Assembly: GCA_024640365.1 (NCBI GenBank)
Contig: JAHEFE010000005.1
Location: 1-64,000, forward strand
Origin: Woeseiaceae bacterium
Lineage (GTDB): Bacteria; Pseudomonadota; Gammaproteobacteria; Steroidobacterales; Woeseiaceae
DNA length: 64,000 nucleotides
Direction: 5' to 3'
The notes beneath the pieces were generated by a model. That model ran no database searches. It was not told the DNA's origin and saw nothing but the letters and a program-made list of their open reading frames with translations. Positions 18,115 to 27,094 of this stretch are shown here, in pieces; position 1 is the stretch's first letter, and each line of letters opens with the position of its first letter. The position numbers and the translations under genes were made by a program.

Positions 18115-19161
18115 TCAACGTACCAGAGTATGATTCGCTGGATATTTCAGTCCGTGGCAAAGAAAGAGCGCTGTCGTGAATAGTAGCAGCGCCGTTGCCT
18201 GGTGAGTGGCCGCAAGAACCGTCGGTACCTTGAGCAGCAGGGTTGAAATACCCAGAGCCACCTGTGCTACGGCGAGCGCAAGAAAGACCCTCGTGCCGCT
18301 GCTTATTCGGTCAGGGAAGCTTGCGTGCCTGGCGCGGAACCAATAGACCGAAATGAACAGGAAGGTGCTTATCGCCAGTAATCGGTGATCAAATTGGACA
18401 GTTGTTCTGTTGTCGAAAAAGTTCAGCCAGGCGGGTTGAAGGGCGAATAGACCGTCTGGCAGCCATTGACCGTCCATCATCGGAAAGGTGTTGTAACCGA
18501 GGCCTGCTTTAAGTCCTGCGACAAATCCGCCGGAAATCACGGTGATCATAACCAGCGTCGTTAATGCGACCGTCCTGCGATACCAGGCATGCGCTGAGCC
18601 CGGCTCATTACCGAAACGTAAACCGAGGGCAACCCAGAACATATAGGAATAGATCAGGAATGCAGCGAGTAAATGTGCGGTCAGTCGATATTGGCTGACA
18701 TGCGGGTTGTCCACCAGACCACTCTTGACCATGTACCAGCCAAGTACTCCTTGCAGGCCACCGAGGACAAACATGAGGCCATACTTCGGAAGCTGCTGCT
18801 TCTGGATATGACCTTTCCATAAAAACACCAGGAATGGCAGCAGAAATACCATGCCAATTGTTCTGCCGAGAAGGCGATGCAAGTATTCGAGCCAAAAAAT
18901 TTCTTTGAAATCGTGCACATTCATGTGCGAATTGATTTGCAGAAATTCGGGTGACTGCTGATAAAGATCAAACGCGCTTTGCCATTGCTGATCACCAAGC
19001 GGCGGAAGTGTTCCCATAATTGGCCGCCAATCCACGATCGACAAACCGGATCCGGTCAGGCGTGTAACGCCACCCAGGATCACCATCGCGAAAACCAACC
19101 CGCAACAGATCAGCAGCCAGTTGGCGACCAGGCGATTGGAGGTTTGAGATGGGATTGTCAT
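18115..19161 (-). CDS. ctaA: Heme A synthase (COX15/CtaA family)
   Basis: Integral membrane enzyme oxidising heme O to heme A for aa3-type cytochrome oxidases. It has 348 residues and eight predicted helices. The start of helix 1 and its end read LVFAMVILGGVTRLTGSGLSIVDW, the family signature with the catalytic acidic loop. Conserved heme-ligand or substrate histidines lie in EYLHRLLGR, TAHLLAAFL, FDHRLLAIS and ATHQATALLL. No heme A oxidase genes lie in this window, only the cbb3 type, which needs no heme A, so an aa3 oxidase should be encoded elsewhere. Weak ribosome site before the ATG at 19161. Divergent from the YfcC-type carrier. Confidence 0.93.
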   Translation of the reverse strand: MTIPSQTSNRLVANWLLICCGLVFAMVILGGVTRLTGSGLSIVDWRPIMGTLPPLGDQQWQSAFDLYQQSPEFLQINSHMNVHDFKEIFWLEYLHRLLGRTIGMVFLLPFLVFLWKGHIQKQQLPKYGLMFVLGGLQGVLGWYMVKSGLVDNPHVSQYRLTAHLLAAFLIYSYMFWVALGLRFGNEPGSAHAWYRRTVALTTLVMITVISGGFVAGLKAGLGYNTFPMMDGQWLPDGLFALQPAWLNFFDNRTTVQFDHRLLAISTFLFISVYWFRARHASFPDRISSGTRVFLALAVAQVALGISTLLLKVPTVLAATHQATALLLFTTALFLCHGLKYPANHTLVR

Positions 19162-19328
19162 GACGGAGGGCCTTGGTTAAGTGGGAAAAGGATTTTACCA
19201 AGCTTAACAAGAGAGGTGCTACGAATGATTGCGCCAGCGTGAAAGTTAATTGCCAGAGTTGTGGTAGTCTCGGCTTTGCTGCTGCGCGTGGAAACCGCAG
19301 CGTATAAGAATAACGAAGGGGATATGCA

Positions 19329-20735
19329 TTGATTAAAAAAGCCTGGTCCATTGACTCTCTGGTGCTGATTTTTTCTATTGTGATTTTGGCTCAGATGTTG
19401 ACCTATGTCATTCCTCAGGGTGCTTACGAACGAGTTCCGTATCCTGAAAATCCGTCGCGGTCCATGGTTGTGGATGGGACTTACGCGCCGGTAACTGACG
19501 CCGGCCAGGCAAATATTCAACCCTGGTATTTCTTGCTGGCCATTCCGAAAGGCATGGAAAACGCACAGGAAATAATTTTTCTTATCTTCATCGTTGGCGG
19601 CGTTATTGCGGTGTTGCGGGCGAGTGGGGCGATTGACGCGTTATTGCGCTCCGCGGTATCACGATTCGGCAACAGTCCGGGAATACTCATTGGTGGTTGC
19701 CTGGTGATGTTTGCCATGGGTGCCTACACGATTGGCATGGGCGAGGAATACGTGCCCTTGATACCTATCCTTGTTGCGATGTGCCTGGCTATGAAAATGG
19801 ATGCCATCGTCGCGATGGCGGTTGTTTGGGTGGCATATGGCATTGGCTGGGCTTGCGCTGGTACCAATCCGTTTGGAGTAGTGATCGCGCAGGATATTGC
19901 GGGCGTTCCAATCACCTCGGGGTGGCAGTTTCGCCTCGTCATGATGGCCGCATTCCTGCTGGTCGGCTTCTTGCACATATATCGTTATGCGAAAAAAATA
20001 TTGCGGGATCCGGAAGCCAGTCTGGTTGCGCACGTAACCTACGAACAGGGCTTTGATCTTCCAGAGGATTTAAAATTCACGCCACGCCGAATTGCGATTC
20101 TGATTGTATTTACATTGGGTGTACTGGGTTTTGTCGTAGGGGCGTCACTCTATGGTTGGTATATTCGCGAACTTAATGCGGTCTTTCTTGCTATTGGGCT
20201 GATCGCCGCTGTCCTGGCCGGTATGAGTCCTGTTGAGACGAGCAGGACGTTTATCAATGGCGCGGCGGAAATGACTACCGCTGCTTTGATTGTCGGTTTT
20301 GCCAGGGCAATCGAAGTTGTACTTGTTGATGGCGGAATTATCGATACGATCATCGACACAATCGCTGGCACTTTGCGCGATGCGGGTCCGGAAGTCGCTG
20401 CAACGGGCATGCTGCTAGTCCAGACGATTTGTAATTTCTTTATTCCTTCGGGAAGTGGCCAGGCCTTCGTGACGATGCCGATCATGTCACCCTTGGCTAC
20501 ACTGACCGGGGTGCCGCAACAGACGGCCGTGTTGGCCTACCAGTTCGGCGACGGCTTCACCAACATGATGATACCGACCAGCGCGCTGGTAATGGGCGCG
20601 TTGGCGCTGGGCAAGATTCCTTACGGTGCCTGGGTGCGATTTACGGCGCCACTGTTACTCAAGTTATTTGCGTTGGCGATCGCGTTTCTAATTTTTAGCA
20701 TCCACTTTGGTGATGTAGTGGGGCTCAATTCCTAG
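19329..20735 (+). CDS. YfcC family carrier (C4-dicarboxylate/basic amino acid anaerobic carrier superfamily)
   Basis: Inner-membrane secondary transporter of 468 residues with about 11-12 helices. The start is TTG at 19329 with AAGGGG upstream; the nearby ATG at 19324 hits a stop after one codon. Family marks include SLVLIFSIVILAQMLTYVIP at the start, GGVIAVLRASGAIDALL, then MGEEYVPLIPI and the C-terminal hairpin region FFIPSGSGQAFVTMPI, matched by FGDGFTNMMIPTSALVMGAL. These paired GSGQ and GDGFTNM regions are the conserved cores of the family. Substrates in studied relatives range from dicarboxylates to arginine/ornithine or peptides, so I do not assign one. Its stop codon overlaps the convergent gamma-glutamyltransferase stop. 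Confidence 0.87.
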   Translation: MIKKAWSIDSLVLIFSIVILAQMLTYVIPQGAYERVPYPENPSRSMVVDGTYAPVTDAGQANIQPWYFLLAIPKGMENAQEIIFLIFIVGGVIAVLRASGAIDALLRSAVSRFGNSPGILIGGCLVMFAMGAYTIGMGEEYVPLIPILVAMCLAMKMDAIVAMAVVWVAYGIGWACAGTNPFGVVIAQDIAGVPITSGWQFRLVMMAAFLLVGFLHIYRYAKKILRDPEASLVAHVTYEQGFDLPEDLKFTPRRIAILIVFTLGVLGFVVGASLYGWYIRELNAVFLAIGLIAAVLAGMSPVETSRTFINGAAEMTTAALIVGFARAIEVVLVDGGIIDTIIDTIAGTLRDAGPEVAATGMLLVQTICNFFIPSGSGQAFVTMPIMSPLATLTGVPQQTAVLAYQFGDGFTNMMIPTSALVMGALALGKIPYGAWVRFTAPLLLKLFALAIAFLIFSIHFGDVVGLNS

Positions 20736-22450
20736 GGATTGGCCGAACTTCGCTTTAGCACTATTGACTGGCCTCGACCACGCGAATCGGAAGCGGCGTG
20801 CAGGCCCTGGTCGTCGCGGGTAATCAATTGTATATCACCAAATTCCCAGTCGTTTGGAACGATCCTGTAACCTCGTTTGCTACCGGCTGCAATCACATCC
20901 GCGGGTAACGGACGGGTTGGGCTGTAAGTAATCAGGTCTACCGGTGACAGTTGGTGGTGAAAGAACGATTGCTCAACGGCATCTTTCGTCGACATGTGAA
21001 AATCACGGACATTAACGATCGTCTGGAAAACAGACGTAATGATGGTCGAACCGCCTTCGGCTCCAAGTACCATGTCGACTTGGCCGTCGCGGACCAGGAT
21101 GGTCGGTGACATCGACGACAACATGCGTTTGCCGGGCTGGATTTCATTGGCGGTGTAGCCCACCACTCCGTACATATTGGGGACGCCCGGTTTGACGCTA
21201 AAATCGTCCATTTGGTCATTGAGAAGGAATCCTGCGCCATCGACAACAGTGCGACTGCCAAACCAGTCGTTAATTGTATAGGTGTTGGCGACAGCGTTGC
21301 CGGCAAAGTCGACCACGGAAAAATGGGTGGTTTGATGGCTCTCCAGGCCGGGTCTAGCAGCAGCCAGCGGCGAAATTTTCCGTGGGTCAACTTCTGTAGC
21401 TCTGGCTTTCAAATAGCCATCGTCGATAAGGCGCTTGACGTCAAAATCGTTGTAGTCGGGGTCGCCGAGATACTCGGCGCGATCCGCATACACTCGTTTT
21501 TCGATTTCAGCGATTAGATGAATATATTGGATAGAGTTATGCGCGACATCTGCGAACTGGTCCGCAAGATCGTCTTTCATTTTCAATAATTGTATGACGG
21601 CGAATCCCCCAGAACTTGGTGGTGGCGACGCAATGATTTGTTCCTGCCGCCAATCCGCGATTAACGGAGCCCGCCAGACCGGTTTATAATTTTCCAGGTC
21701 TTTTTTAGTTATCAATCCTTTGCCACGCAGCATTTCTGCAGTGATCAGGTCAGCGGTTTCGCCGTAATAAAATCCATTTACACCATTGTTGGCAATCCTT
21801 TCCAATGTGGCGGCCAACTGGGGCTGCTTGAAAACCTGTCCGCCATGCAGGTTGCCAAAGTAATCATCAAAATTGGTTCGTTCCGCGTAAAGGCGTATTG
21901 AGTCAGCGGCACGTTCGGCCAGGACCGGATCAACCATAAACCCATCTTTTGCCAGCCCAATTGCCGGTTGTAGCAACGCCTTCCAGGGAAGCAGGCCAAA
22001 ACGCTCATGTGCGGCCCAAAGGCCGGCCACAGTTCCGGGCACGCCTGCTGCACGGTGGCCAATCAGGCTCAAGTCCTTTATGACATCGCCATTCTCGTCC
22101 AGATACATGTCCTTACTGGCCGCGGCGGGTGCCATTTCCCTATAGTCGAGGAACAGTGGCTCGCCGTTCATGTAGATCACCATGAAGCCTCCACCACCTA
22201 TATTGCCCGCCTCGGGATAGGTGACAGCGAGCGTGAAAGCGCCTGCCACAGAGGCATCTATGGCGTTGCCACCATCCCGCAGGACCTGGGCAGCAATGTC
22301 TGCTGCGAATTTATCCGGCATGGCCACGGCGGCACTGCTTTTCTGCGCTACAGCAAGGCTGACTGAGTCAGGCGTGTTCTGACTGCAACCGCAGAGTAGA
22401 ACTACCGTTAGCAGGGATGCGGAGAGAGTGCGATTAATCAAATTTATCAT
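20732..22450 (-). CDS. Gamma-glutamyltransferase, lipoprotein (paralogue 1)
   Basis: Ntn-hydrolase that removes gamma-glutamyl groups from glutathione and related peptides in the periplasm. It has 572 residues. Signal and lipobox LCGC give Cys22. The autoprocessing site is TTHFSVVD, with the nucleophile Thr374 becoming the start of the small subunit. Large-subunit marks are AGNIGGGGFM, VPGTVAGLW and PPPSSGGFAV. Small-subunit marks are NDQMDDFS, SSMSPTI and AEGGSTIITSV. The nucleophile and oxyanion-type residues look intact. It is the last gene of the minus-strand cluster below the MIO enzyme; the 89-base gap to the MBL hydrolase allows co-transcription. A second gamma-glutamyltransferase lies at 58774. 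Confidence 0.92.
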   Translation of the reverse strand: MINLINRTLSASLLTVVLLCGCSQNTPDSVSLAVAQKSSAAVAMPDKFAADIAAQVLRDGGNAIDASVAGAFTLAVTYPEAGNIGGGGFMVIYMNGEPLFLDYREMAPAAASKDMYLDENGDVIKDLSLIGHRAAGVPGTVAGLWAAHERFGLLPWKALLQPAIGLAKDGFMVDPVLAERAADSIRLYAERTNFDDYFGNLHGGQVFKQPQLAATLERIANNGVNGFYYGETADLITAEMLRGKGLITKKDLENYKPVWRAPLIADWRQEQIIASPPPSSGGFAVIQLLKMKDDLADQFADVAHNSIQYIHLIAEIEKRVYADRAEYLGDPDYNDFDVKRLIDDGYLKARATEVDPRKISPLAAARPGLESHQTTHFSVVDFAGNAVANTYTINDWFGSRTVVDGAGFLLNDQMDDFSVKPGVPNMYGVVGYTANEIQPGKRMLSSMSPTILVRDGQVDMVLGAEGGSTIITSVFQTIVNVRDFHMSTKDAVEQSFFHHQLSPVDLITYSPTRPLPADVIAAGSKRGYRIVPNDWEFGDIQLITRDDQGLHAASDSRGRGQSIVLKRSSANP

Positions 22451-22539
22451 TTCTAGGGTTCCTGCCTAATAGCGCTGGTCGTAAGCAAGAGAGCATGCAT
22501 ATTCGTCGCACTTCCGTAAAGTGCCGAGTCATATGTTGG

Positions 22540-23580
22540 TCAAGCTACGTACCAATTGACGTCATGCTCATCTGTACTCATTGAGATAAGGTTTTCTTCC
22601 ATCAAATAATTCAGGTGCGCGATGGATTCGGCGGTGGCGAGCGTCAGGTTGCGGCCGTCAATACGGCTTTTGAACAATGCTGGAAAGGTGTCTATCGCTC
22701 GACGCGGTTGCTTACAGTATTTCTCCAGTTTTTCGAGCGCATCTTCGTGTTCATGAATCAAGGCGGTCAGCCGCCAATGAGCACCACGAAACGGTTTTCC
22801 GTGGGCAGGTAGAACGAGAACATCTTCCGGTAAGCGCGTGCGCAAGGAGTCGAGAGAATGGAGCCACTGTTTTAGTGGGTTGGCTCTTGGCTCCGGGGCG
22901 TAAACGCCTACATTGGATGAAATTGTTGGCAGTAACTGATCACCGGCGATGAATATATTCAGCTCTTCGGAGAACAGACATGCGTGCTCAGGAGAGTGGC
23001 CGCGGCCAACCATAATCTCCCAATCATACTTACCGATACGCAGAGTGTTGCCTTCTACCAGTCGGTGGTATGACTCAGGCAAGGGCGCAACTATCTTGCC
23101 GAACATCTGAAACATGCGCTCGTAATATTGAGTTTGTTCGTCGGCAAAACCGGCTGCTTTATAAAATGTCCTCGCTTCTTCCGGGATGGGCAGGTTTTCT
23201 GCGTTGCGGTATAGATTGCAGGCCAGAAATTCTTCCTGAGACATCCAGAGATCAATATTAAATCTCTCGGTAAGCCAGCCCGCGCAGCCAGAATGGTCCG
23301 GGTGCACATGGGTGACAATTACACGACTCGGCGCCCGGCCATCGAGAAAATCACTATGAACGTTCTGCCAAATTTGGCGTGAATCGTCTGTGAATAGTCC
23401 TGTATCTACAATGGCCCAGCTATGCTTGTCTTTAATTAACCAGAGGTTTATATGTGCCAATTGCATTGGCAGTGGCATGCGTAGCCAATAGAGATCCTTG
23501 GTAATTTGCATTAACGCGCCCGAGTCAGGCACGTCGTCAAATTCATAGGCGAGATCCGGGGTTGGTTTTTCGTCCAGCAT
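22540..23580 (-). CDS. Metallo-beta-lactamase-fold hydrolase with C-terminal winged-helix-like tail
   Basis: Cytosolic MBL-fold protein of 346 residues with no signal peptide. The metal motif is THVHPDHSG (H91, H93, D95, H96); other ligands lie in GRGHSPEHA and IFIAGDQLLP. The C-terminal region, ALIHEHEDALEKLEKYCKQ and then TAESIAHLNYLMEEN, resembles the helical tail of LACTB2-type or glyoxalase-II-like hydrolases. Members act on thioesters, RNA or phosphoesters. Beside an aryl-CoA ligase, a thioesterase-like role is possible, but that is inference from neighbours. The 328-base gap after the ligase gene suggests it may have its own promoter. No clear ribosome site before the ATG. Confidence 0.85.
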   Translation of the reverse strand: MLDEKPTPDLAYEFDDVPDSGALMQITKDLYWLRMPLPMQLAHINLWLIKDKHSWAIVDTGLFTDDSRQIWQNVHSDFLDGRAPSRVIVTHVHPDHSGCAGWLTERFNIDLWMSQEEFLACNLYRNAENLPIPEEARTFYKAAGFADEQTQYYERMFQMFGKIVAPLPESYHRLVEGNTLRIGKYDWEIMVGRGHSPEHACLFSEELNIFIAGDQLLPTISSNVGVYAPEPRANPLKQWLHSLDSLRTRLPEDVLVLPAHGKPFRGAHWRLTALIHEHEDALEKLEKYCKQPRRAIDTFPALFKSRIDGRNLTLATAESIAHLNYLMEENLISMSTDEHDVNWYVA

Positions 23581-23908
23581 TGGGATTATTAAGGCCTGCG
23601 TTTTGTGGTCACTACGGTGACTGGATAATTTAACTGCCGTTCTGAATTTACGTACAAGTCACCGCGTGAATAACAGCGCATTGATCAGCATAGCATAACG
23701 CTATTATCGGTTTGATTCTTGAACTTAATAAATGAGACTTTTGCTGTGGCGCTAACAGCTGTACCTGCGACAAAAGCTGTTATCGATATGGATGCACGAT
23801 TGCGCCAACTACTTAGCGAGACCTGATTGCGTGTTGGCAACCGATGCCCACTATGATTGACCCTTTTTGTTCCTTTTACGACGAGCGTTCAGGCTCGTTC
23901 GTATGAAC
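23581..23908. other. Gap between the CoA ligase and MBL hydrolase genes
   Basis: 328 bases with no gene I can support. It contains a small inverted repeat ACGAGC-N6-GCTCGT at 23881-23898, just after the ligase stop, without a T-run on the minus strand, so it is at best a weak terminator or processing hairpin. The remaining AT-rich sequence is a plausible promoter region for the downstream hydrolase. Confidence 0.5.
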
Positions 23909-25741
23909 CTATTTCGCCAGAATGATGACGGTGGGATCGTCGCTATAGAGTTTCTGGACGAGATTTGCACGATGCTCCAGCACGGCGCGCTGATTGATGT
24001 AGCCTTTATCGGTGATTTCGCCTGCGTCGATATCGGCAGGTTGATCGAGTAACAAAACGCGTGCGATGCGCGTGCTTGATGCTGGATTGGCCTGGTTGTA
24101 GGCCAGAAGCGCTTGTCGCAGAAAATCTATTACCCTGCGATTTTTACCCAGAACAGTTGCGGGTGTGCTTTCGTCCATTTCGGCGAGTTCTGCGGCGGTA
24201 GCACAGTTCAGGAATACCAGCAGGCCAACCTCATTGCGGTCATGACCGGCAACAACGGCGTCCTGAATTATCGGTGCGGCCGCTGTAATAGCGGCGATGC
24301 GCAAATTTCCGGTACTCACCCATGAACCGGTTAATAATTTGAAATCCTCAGCGACTCGGCCGTCGAATACAATGCCCTCGGCCGGGTCATCTGGATTGGC
24401 GAGTTTTCCGGCGTCCCCTATCAGGTAGAATCCATCTTCATCAAATGCGGCACCAGTCAATTCTTGCTGTCTGAAATAGCCGGGGAAAATATTCGGCCCC
24501 TTTATACGCATTTCCAGCTTGCCTGCGTTCGGAACAAATTTAATTTCTGTGCCTGGTAGGGGCAGGCCAATAATGCCCGCGCGGTCAATAGGGAAATGCA
24601 CTTCGGTCGCAACCGGGGCGGTTTCAGTTGATCCCCAACCGGAGGTCATCGATATTTTCTCGTCACGGGATTGTATCGAGAGTGCCTCTAATCGCTGCCA
24701 TAAGTCCTGAGGTAGTGCTGCAGCGGCGTAGAAAATTGTATCGAGTTTCGCGAAAAAATTGTCACGCAGTTCTTTGTCTTTTTCCAGATAAGGTATAAGC
24801 ATGTCGAAGCCACGCGGCACATTAAAATATATAGTCGGTGAAATCTCTCCGAGATTTTCTACCGTTGCCGCGATCAGCTCGGGAACGGGTCTGCCGGCAT
24901 CAATGTACAAGGAGCCGCCGTGCCGCAGAACGAAATTGAAATTGTGATTGCCGCCAAAAGTATGGTTCCACGGTAACCAGTCAACCAGCACTGGCGGCCG
25001 TTTGGCTGCGAACGGCCAAATCTGAGCCATGGCCTGTTGATTCGAGCACATCATGCGATGAGTGTTGATCACCCCTTTGGGTAATCCGGTTGAGCCTGAT
25101 GTGAACAGCACTTTGGCGATAGTGTCGGCTGTGATCGAGGCGTGCGCGGCCTCCACATCATCGGTTACTTCCTGATCGAGAAAATCATCAAAACTGATGC
25201 TGCCAAAGGAAATTCCCTTTTGGGAAATGACAAACACATCATCCAGGTCAAGGGACTCGAGCGCGGGTTCGTAACGTTCATCCGCGACATAAATAATTCG
25301 TGGTTCGACCAGCGCATAGACATGTCTGAGCTTGCCGAAATCTTTGGATACCAGTGAATAGGCAGGGGAGACCGGCGCTACCGTAACTCCCACGTACATA
25401 GCAGCAAGCTGCAACAAGCCGTTTTGCAGGCTGTTGTCCGACAGGATCATTAGTGGATGTTCCGCAGATGCTCCTGCGTTCAGTAGCGCCTGGCCCAGGG
25501 CTCGGACTTTTTGCAGCGCCTCACCGTAATAAAGCTTTTGCCATTCACCACTCGCGTCACGTTCAGCGAGAAAGCAATTGTCAGGAGTTGATGCCGCCCA
25601 GTGAGCCAGGTAGTTGCAGATATTGTCCGCGTATTGTTCCAGCGGCATCGGGGAGCTGAGCACAAAGCTGCCGTCTGTGTTTTTCTGAACCTTGACTCGT
25701 GCTGGTGCGAAGTCTGGAATAGATCTGTCGCCATCACCCAT
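23909..25741 (-). CDS. Feruloyl-CoA-synthase-type acyl-CoA ligase
   Basis: AMP-forming ligase that activates an aryl-propanoid or related acid to its CoA ester. It has 610 residues, the size of feruloyl-CoA synthases. The ATP loop is TSGSTGLPKG (214-223). The A5 motif is GWGSTETAP, and the A7/A8 region DEDGFYLIGDAG is followed by VFDGRVAEDFKLLTGSWVS, a combination characteristic of feruloyl-CoA synthases rather than acetyl- or long-chain ligases. The C-terminal catalytic-lysine region is ITDKGYINQ. It is the third gene after the MIO enzyme and aminotransferase, with a 79-base gap to the latter. Cinnamate, coumarate and aryl beta-keto acids are the candidates, but specificity is not readable. 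Confidence 0.88.
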   Translation of the reverse strand: MGDGDRSIPDFAPARVKVQKNTDGSFVLSSPMPLEQYADNICNYLAHWAASTPDNCFLAERDASGEWQKLYYGEALQKVRALGQALLNAGASAEHPLMILSDNSLQNGLLQLAAMYVGVTVAPVSPAYSLVSKDFGKLRHVYALVEPRIIYVADERYEPALESLDLDDVFVISQKGISFGSISFDDFLDQEVTDDVEAAHASITADTIAKVLFTSGSTGLPKGVINTHRMMCSNQQAMAQIWPFAAKRPPVLVDWLPWNHTFGGNHNFNFVLRHGGSLYIDAGRPVPELIAATVENLGEISPTIYFNVPRGFDMLIPYLEKDKELRDNFFAKLDTIFYAAAALPQDLWQRLEALSIQSRDEKISMTSGWGSTETAPVATEVHFPIDRAGIIGLPLPGTEIKFVPNAGKLEMRIKGPNIFPGYFRQQELTGAAFDEDGFYLIGDAGKLANPDDPAEGIVFDGRVAEDFKLLTGSWVSTGNLRIAAITAAAPIIQDAVVAGHDRNEVGLLVFLNCATAAELAEMDESTPATVLGKNRRVIDFLRQALLAYNQANPASSTRIARVLLLDQPADIDAGEITDKGYINQRAVLEHRANLVQKLYSDDPTVIILAK

Positions 25742-25820
25742 TTGTTATACCCCGAGATGCGTCAGTATTTACTTCGATGCCGTCAAGTATCGACCTGCTT
25801 GCAACTTGTCGTGACTATAC

Positions 25821-27083
25821 TTATAACTCTAGTTCAGCTGCTACATCTTGCATGGCTGCTGCAGCGATTTGCAATGCTTCGACGATGTGGCTTTCAGTCA
25901 TGACCGTTGATAAGGCCATCATGCCACGCGGCGCCAGGAAGAGGCCGCGATTCATAGCTGCAACGTGGAACCGGTCAATAATTTGCGTATCAGTGCGGAC
26001 TACGGATGATTCCGGCACGGAATTACTGAAATACATATTCAGACATGAGCCGTAATGATTCATCGATAATGGTAATCCGATGCTCTTCGCTGCTTCGCTC
26101 AAGCCTGTCTTAAGCTGCAGGCAGAGTTTGTCCATTTTTTCTATTCGAGCCGCATCGAGATCGCGAACCGACACATCGCCGGCCACCATCGTGATTGGAT
26201 TGGCATTGAACGTGCCGGTATGAAACACCTTCATATTGGTCGGCTCGAAAATGCGTAACAAATCACGGTGACCGCCAACGGCGCCGACAGGAAATCCACC
26301 GCCGATTACTTTGCCGAACATAGTCAGGTCGGGATCGAGACCACTTTTTTCCTGGCAGCCGCTCACGCCGAATCGAAAGGTGAGCACTTCATCGAGGACA
26401 AAGAGCGCGCCGGCCTTGTGGGCAGCCGCTTTCACGCCATGAAGAAATTCATCTTGTGCAGAAATTACGCCACCTGAGCCAAGAACAGGCTCTAGAAACA
26501 CGGCCGCAATCTCAGGTCCGTGTTGCTCCAGCACGGATTTAAAATCATCAAGGTTGTTGTAGCCAGCCAGATAAGTGAGCGGTCCTTCCCGACCAAAAGA
26601 GCCGGTCTCAAACTCCAGCAACGATCCGTGATAGCCATAACGTGCCATGAGCAGTTTTCGGCGCCCGGTTACGATTCGAGCAATAGTGAAGGCAAGTGCT
26701 GCTGCCTCTGTACCCGAGTTCGTAAAACGTATCTGGTCGACCGATTTGATGCGCCCAATGATTCGTTCGGCCAGTGCTGTCTGCGGTATGTTGGCGGCTG
26801 CATAGCCAGTACCTTTGCGAAGCTGCCGTGCGACGGCCTCGACGATGGGCGGATAAGCGTGCCCGTGTGCCATCGCTGTGTAGTTGTTGATGAAGTCCAG
26901 GTATTTGTTACCGTCGATGTCCCAGAAATTAGCGCCTTCGCCGCGCTCGACCGTCAAGGGGTAGGGCGCCCAGTAGGCCGCTTGGCGCGACGTGCCGCCA
27001 GGCATGACTTGAATTGCCTTGCTGTGTGCTTTTTGACTTCCCGAGGTGCGTGTCAGATAGGTATCACGTATGGAAGATGCCAC
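25821..27083 (-). CDS. Class III aminotransferase resembling beta-phenylalanine aminotransferase / glutamate-1-semialdehyde aminomutase
   Basis: PLP enzyme of 420 residues. PLP Lys258 is in MFGKVIGGGFP; the PLP-stacking YHG is at 151-153; Asp231 in VLDEVLTFR pairs with the pyridine nitrogen; NSGTEA is at 122-127. The N-terminal MPGGTSRQAAYWAPYPLT (27-44) resembles beta-phenylalanine aminotransferases such as that of Variovorax as I remember it. That includes an Arg (R33) and a second Arg (R386, in LAPRGMM) matching the carboxylate-binding pair of those enzymes. This is from memory, not an alignment. It lies 11 bases after the MIO gene with a GTG start and GGAGC upstream, so translation is probably coupled. 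A true glutamate-semialdehyde mutase is less likely away from heme genes. Confidence 0.86.
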   Translation of the reverse strand: MASSIRDTYLTRTSGSQKAHSKAIQVMPGGTSRQAAYWAPYPLTVERGEGANFWDIDGNKYLDFINNYTAMAHGHAYPPIVEAVARQLRKGTGYAAANIPQTALAERIIGRIKSVDQIRFTNSGTEAAALAFTIARIVTGRRKLLMARYGYHGSLLEFETGSFGREGPLTYLAGYNNLDDFKSVLEQHGPEIAAVFLEPVLGSGGVISAQDEFLHGVKAAAHKAGALFVLDEVLTFRFGVSGCQEKSGLDPDLTMFGKVIGGGFPVGAVGGHRDLLRIFEPTNMKVFHTGTFNANPITMVAGDVSVRDLDAARIEKMDKLCLQLKTGLSEAAKSIGLPLSMNHYGSCLNMYFSNSVPESSVVRTDTQIIDRFHVAAMNRGLFLAPRGMMALSTVMTESHIVEALQIAAAAMQDVAAELEL

Positions 27084-27094
27084 GATTGCTCCTG

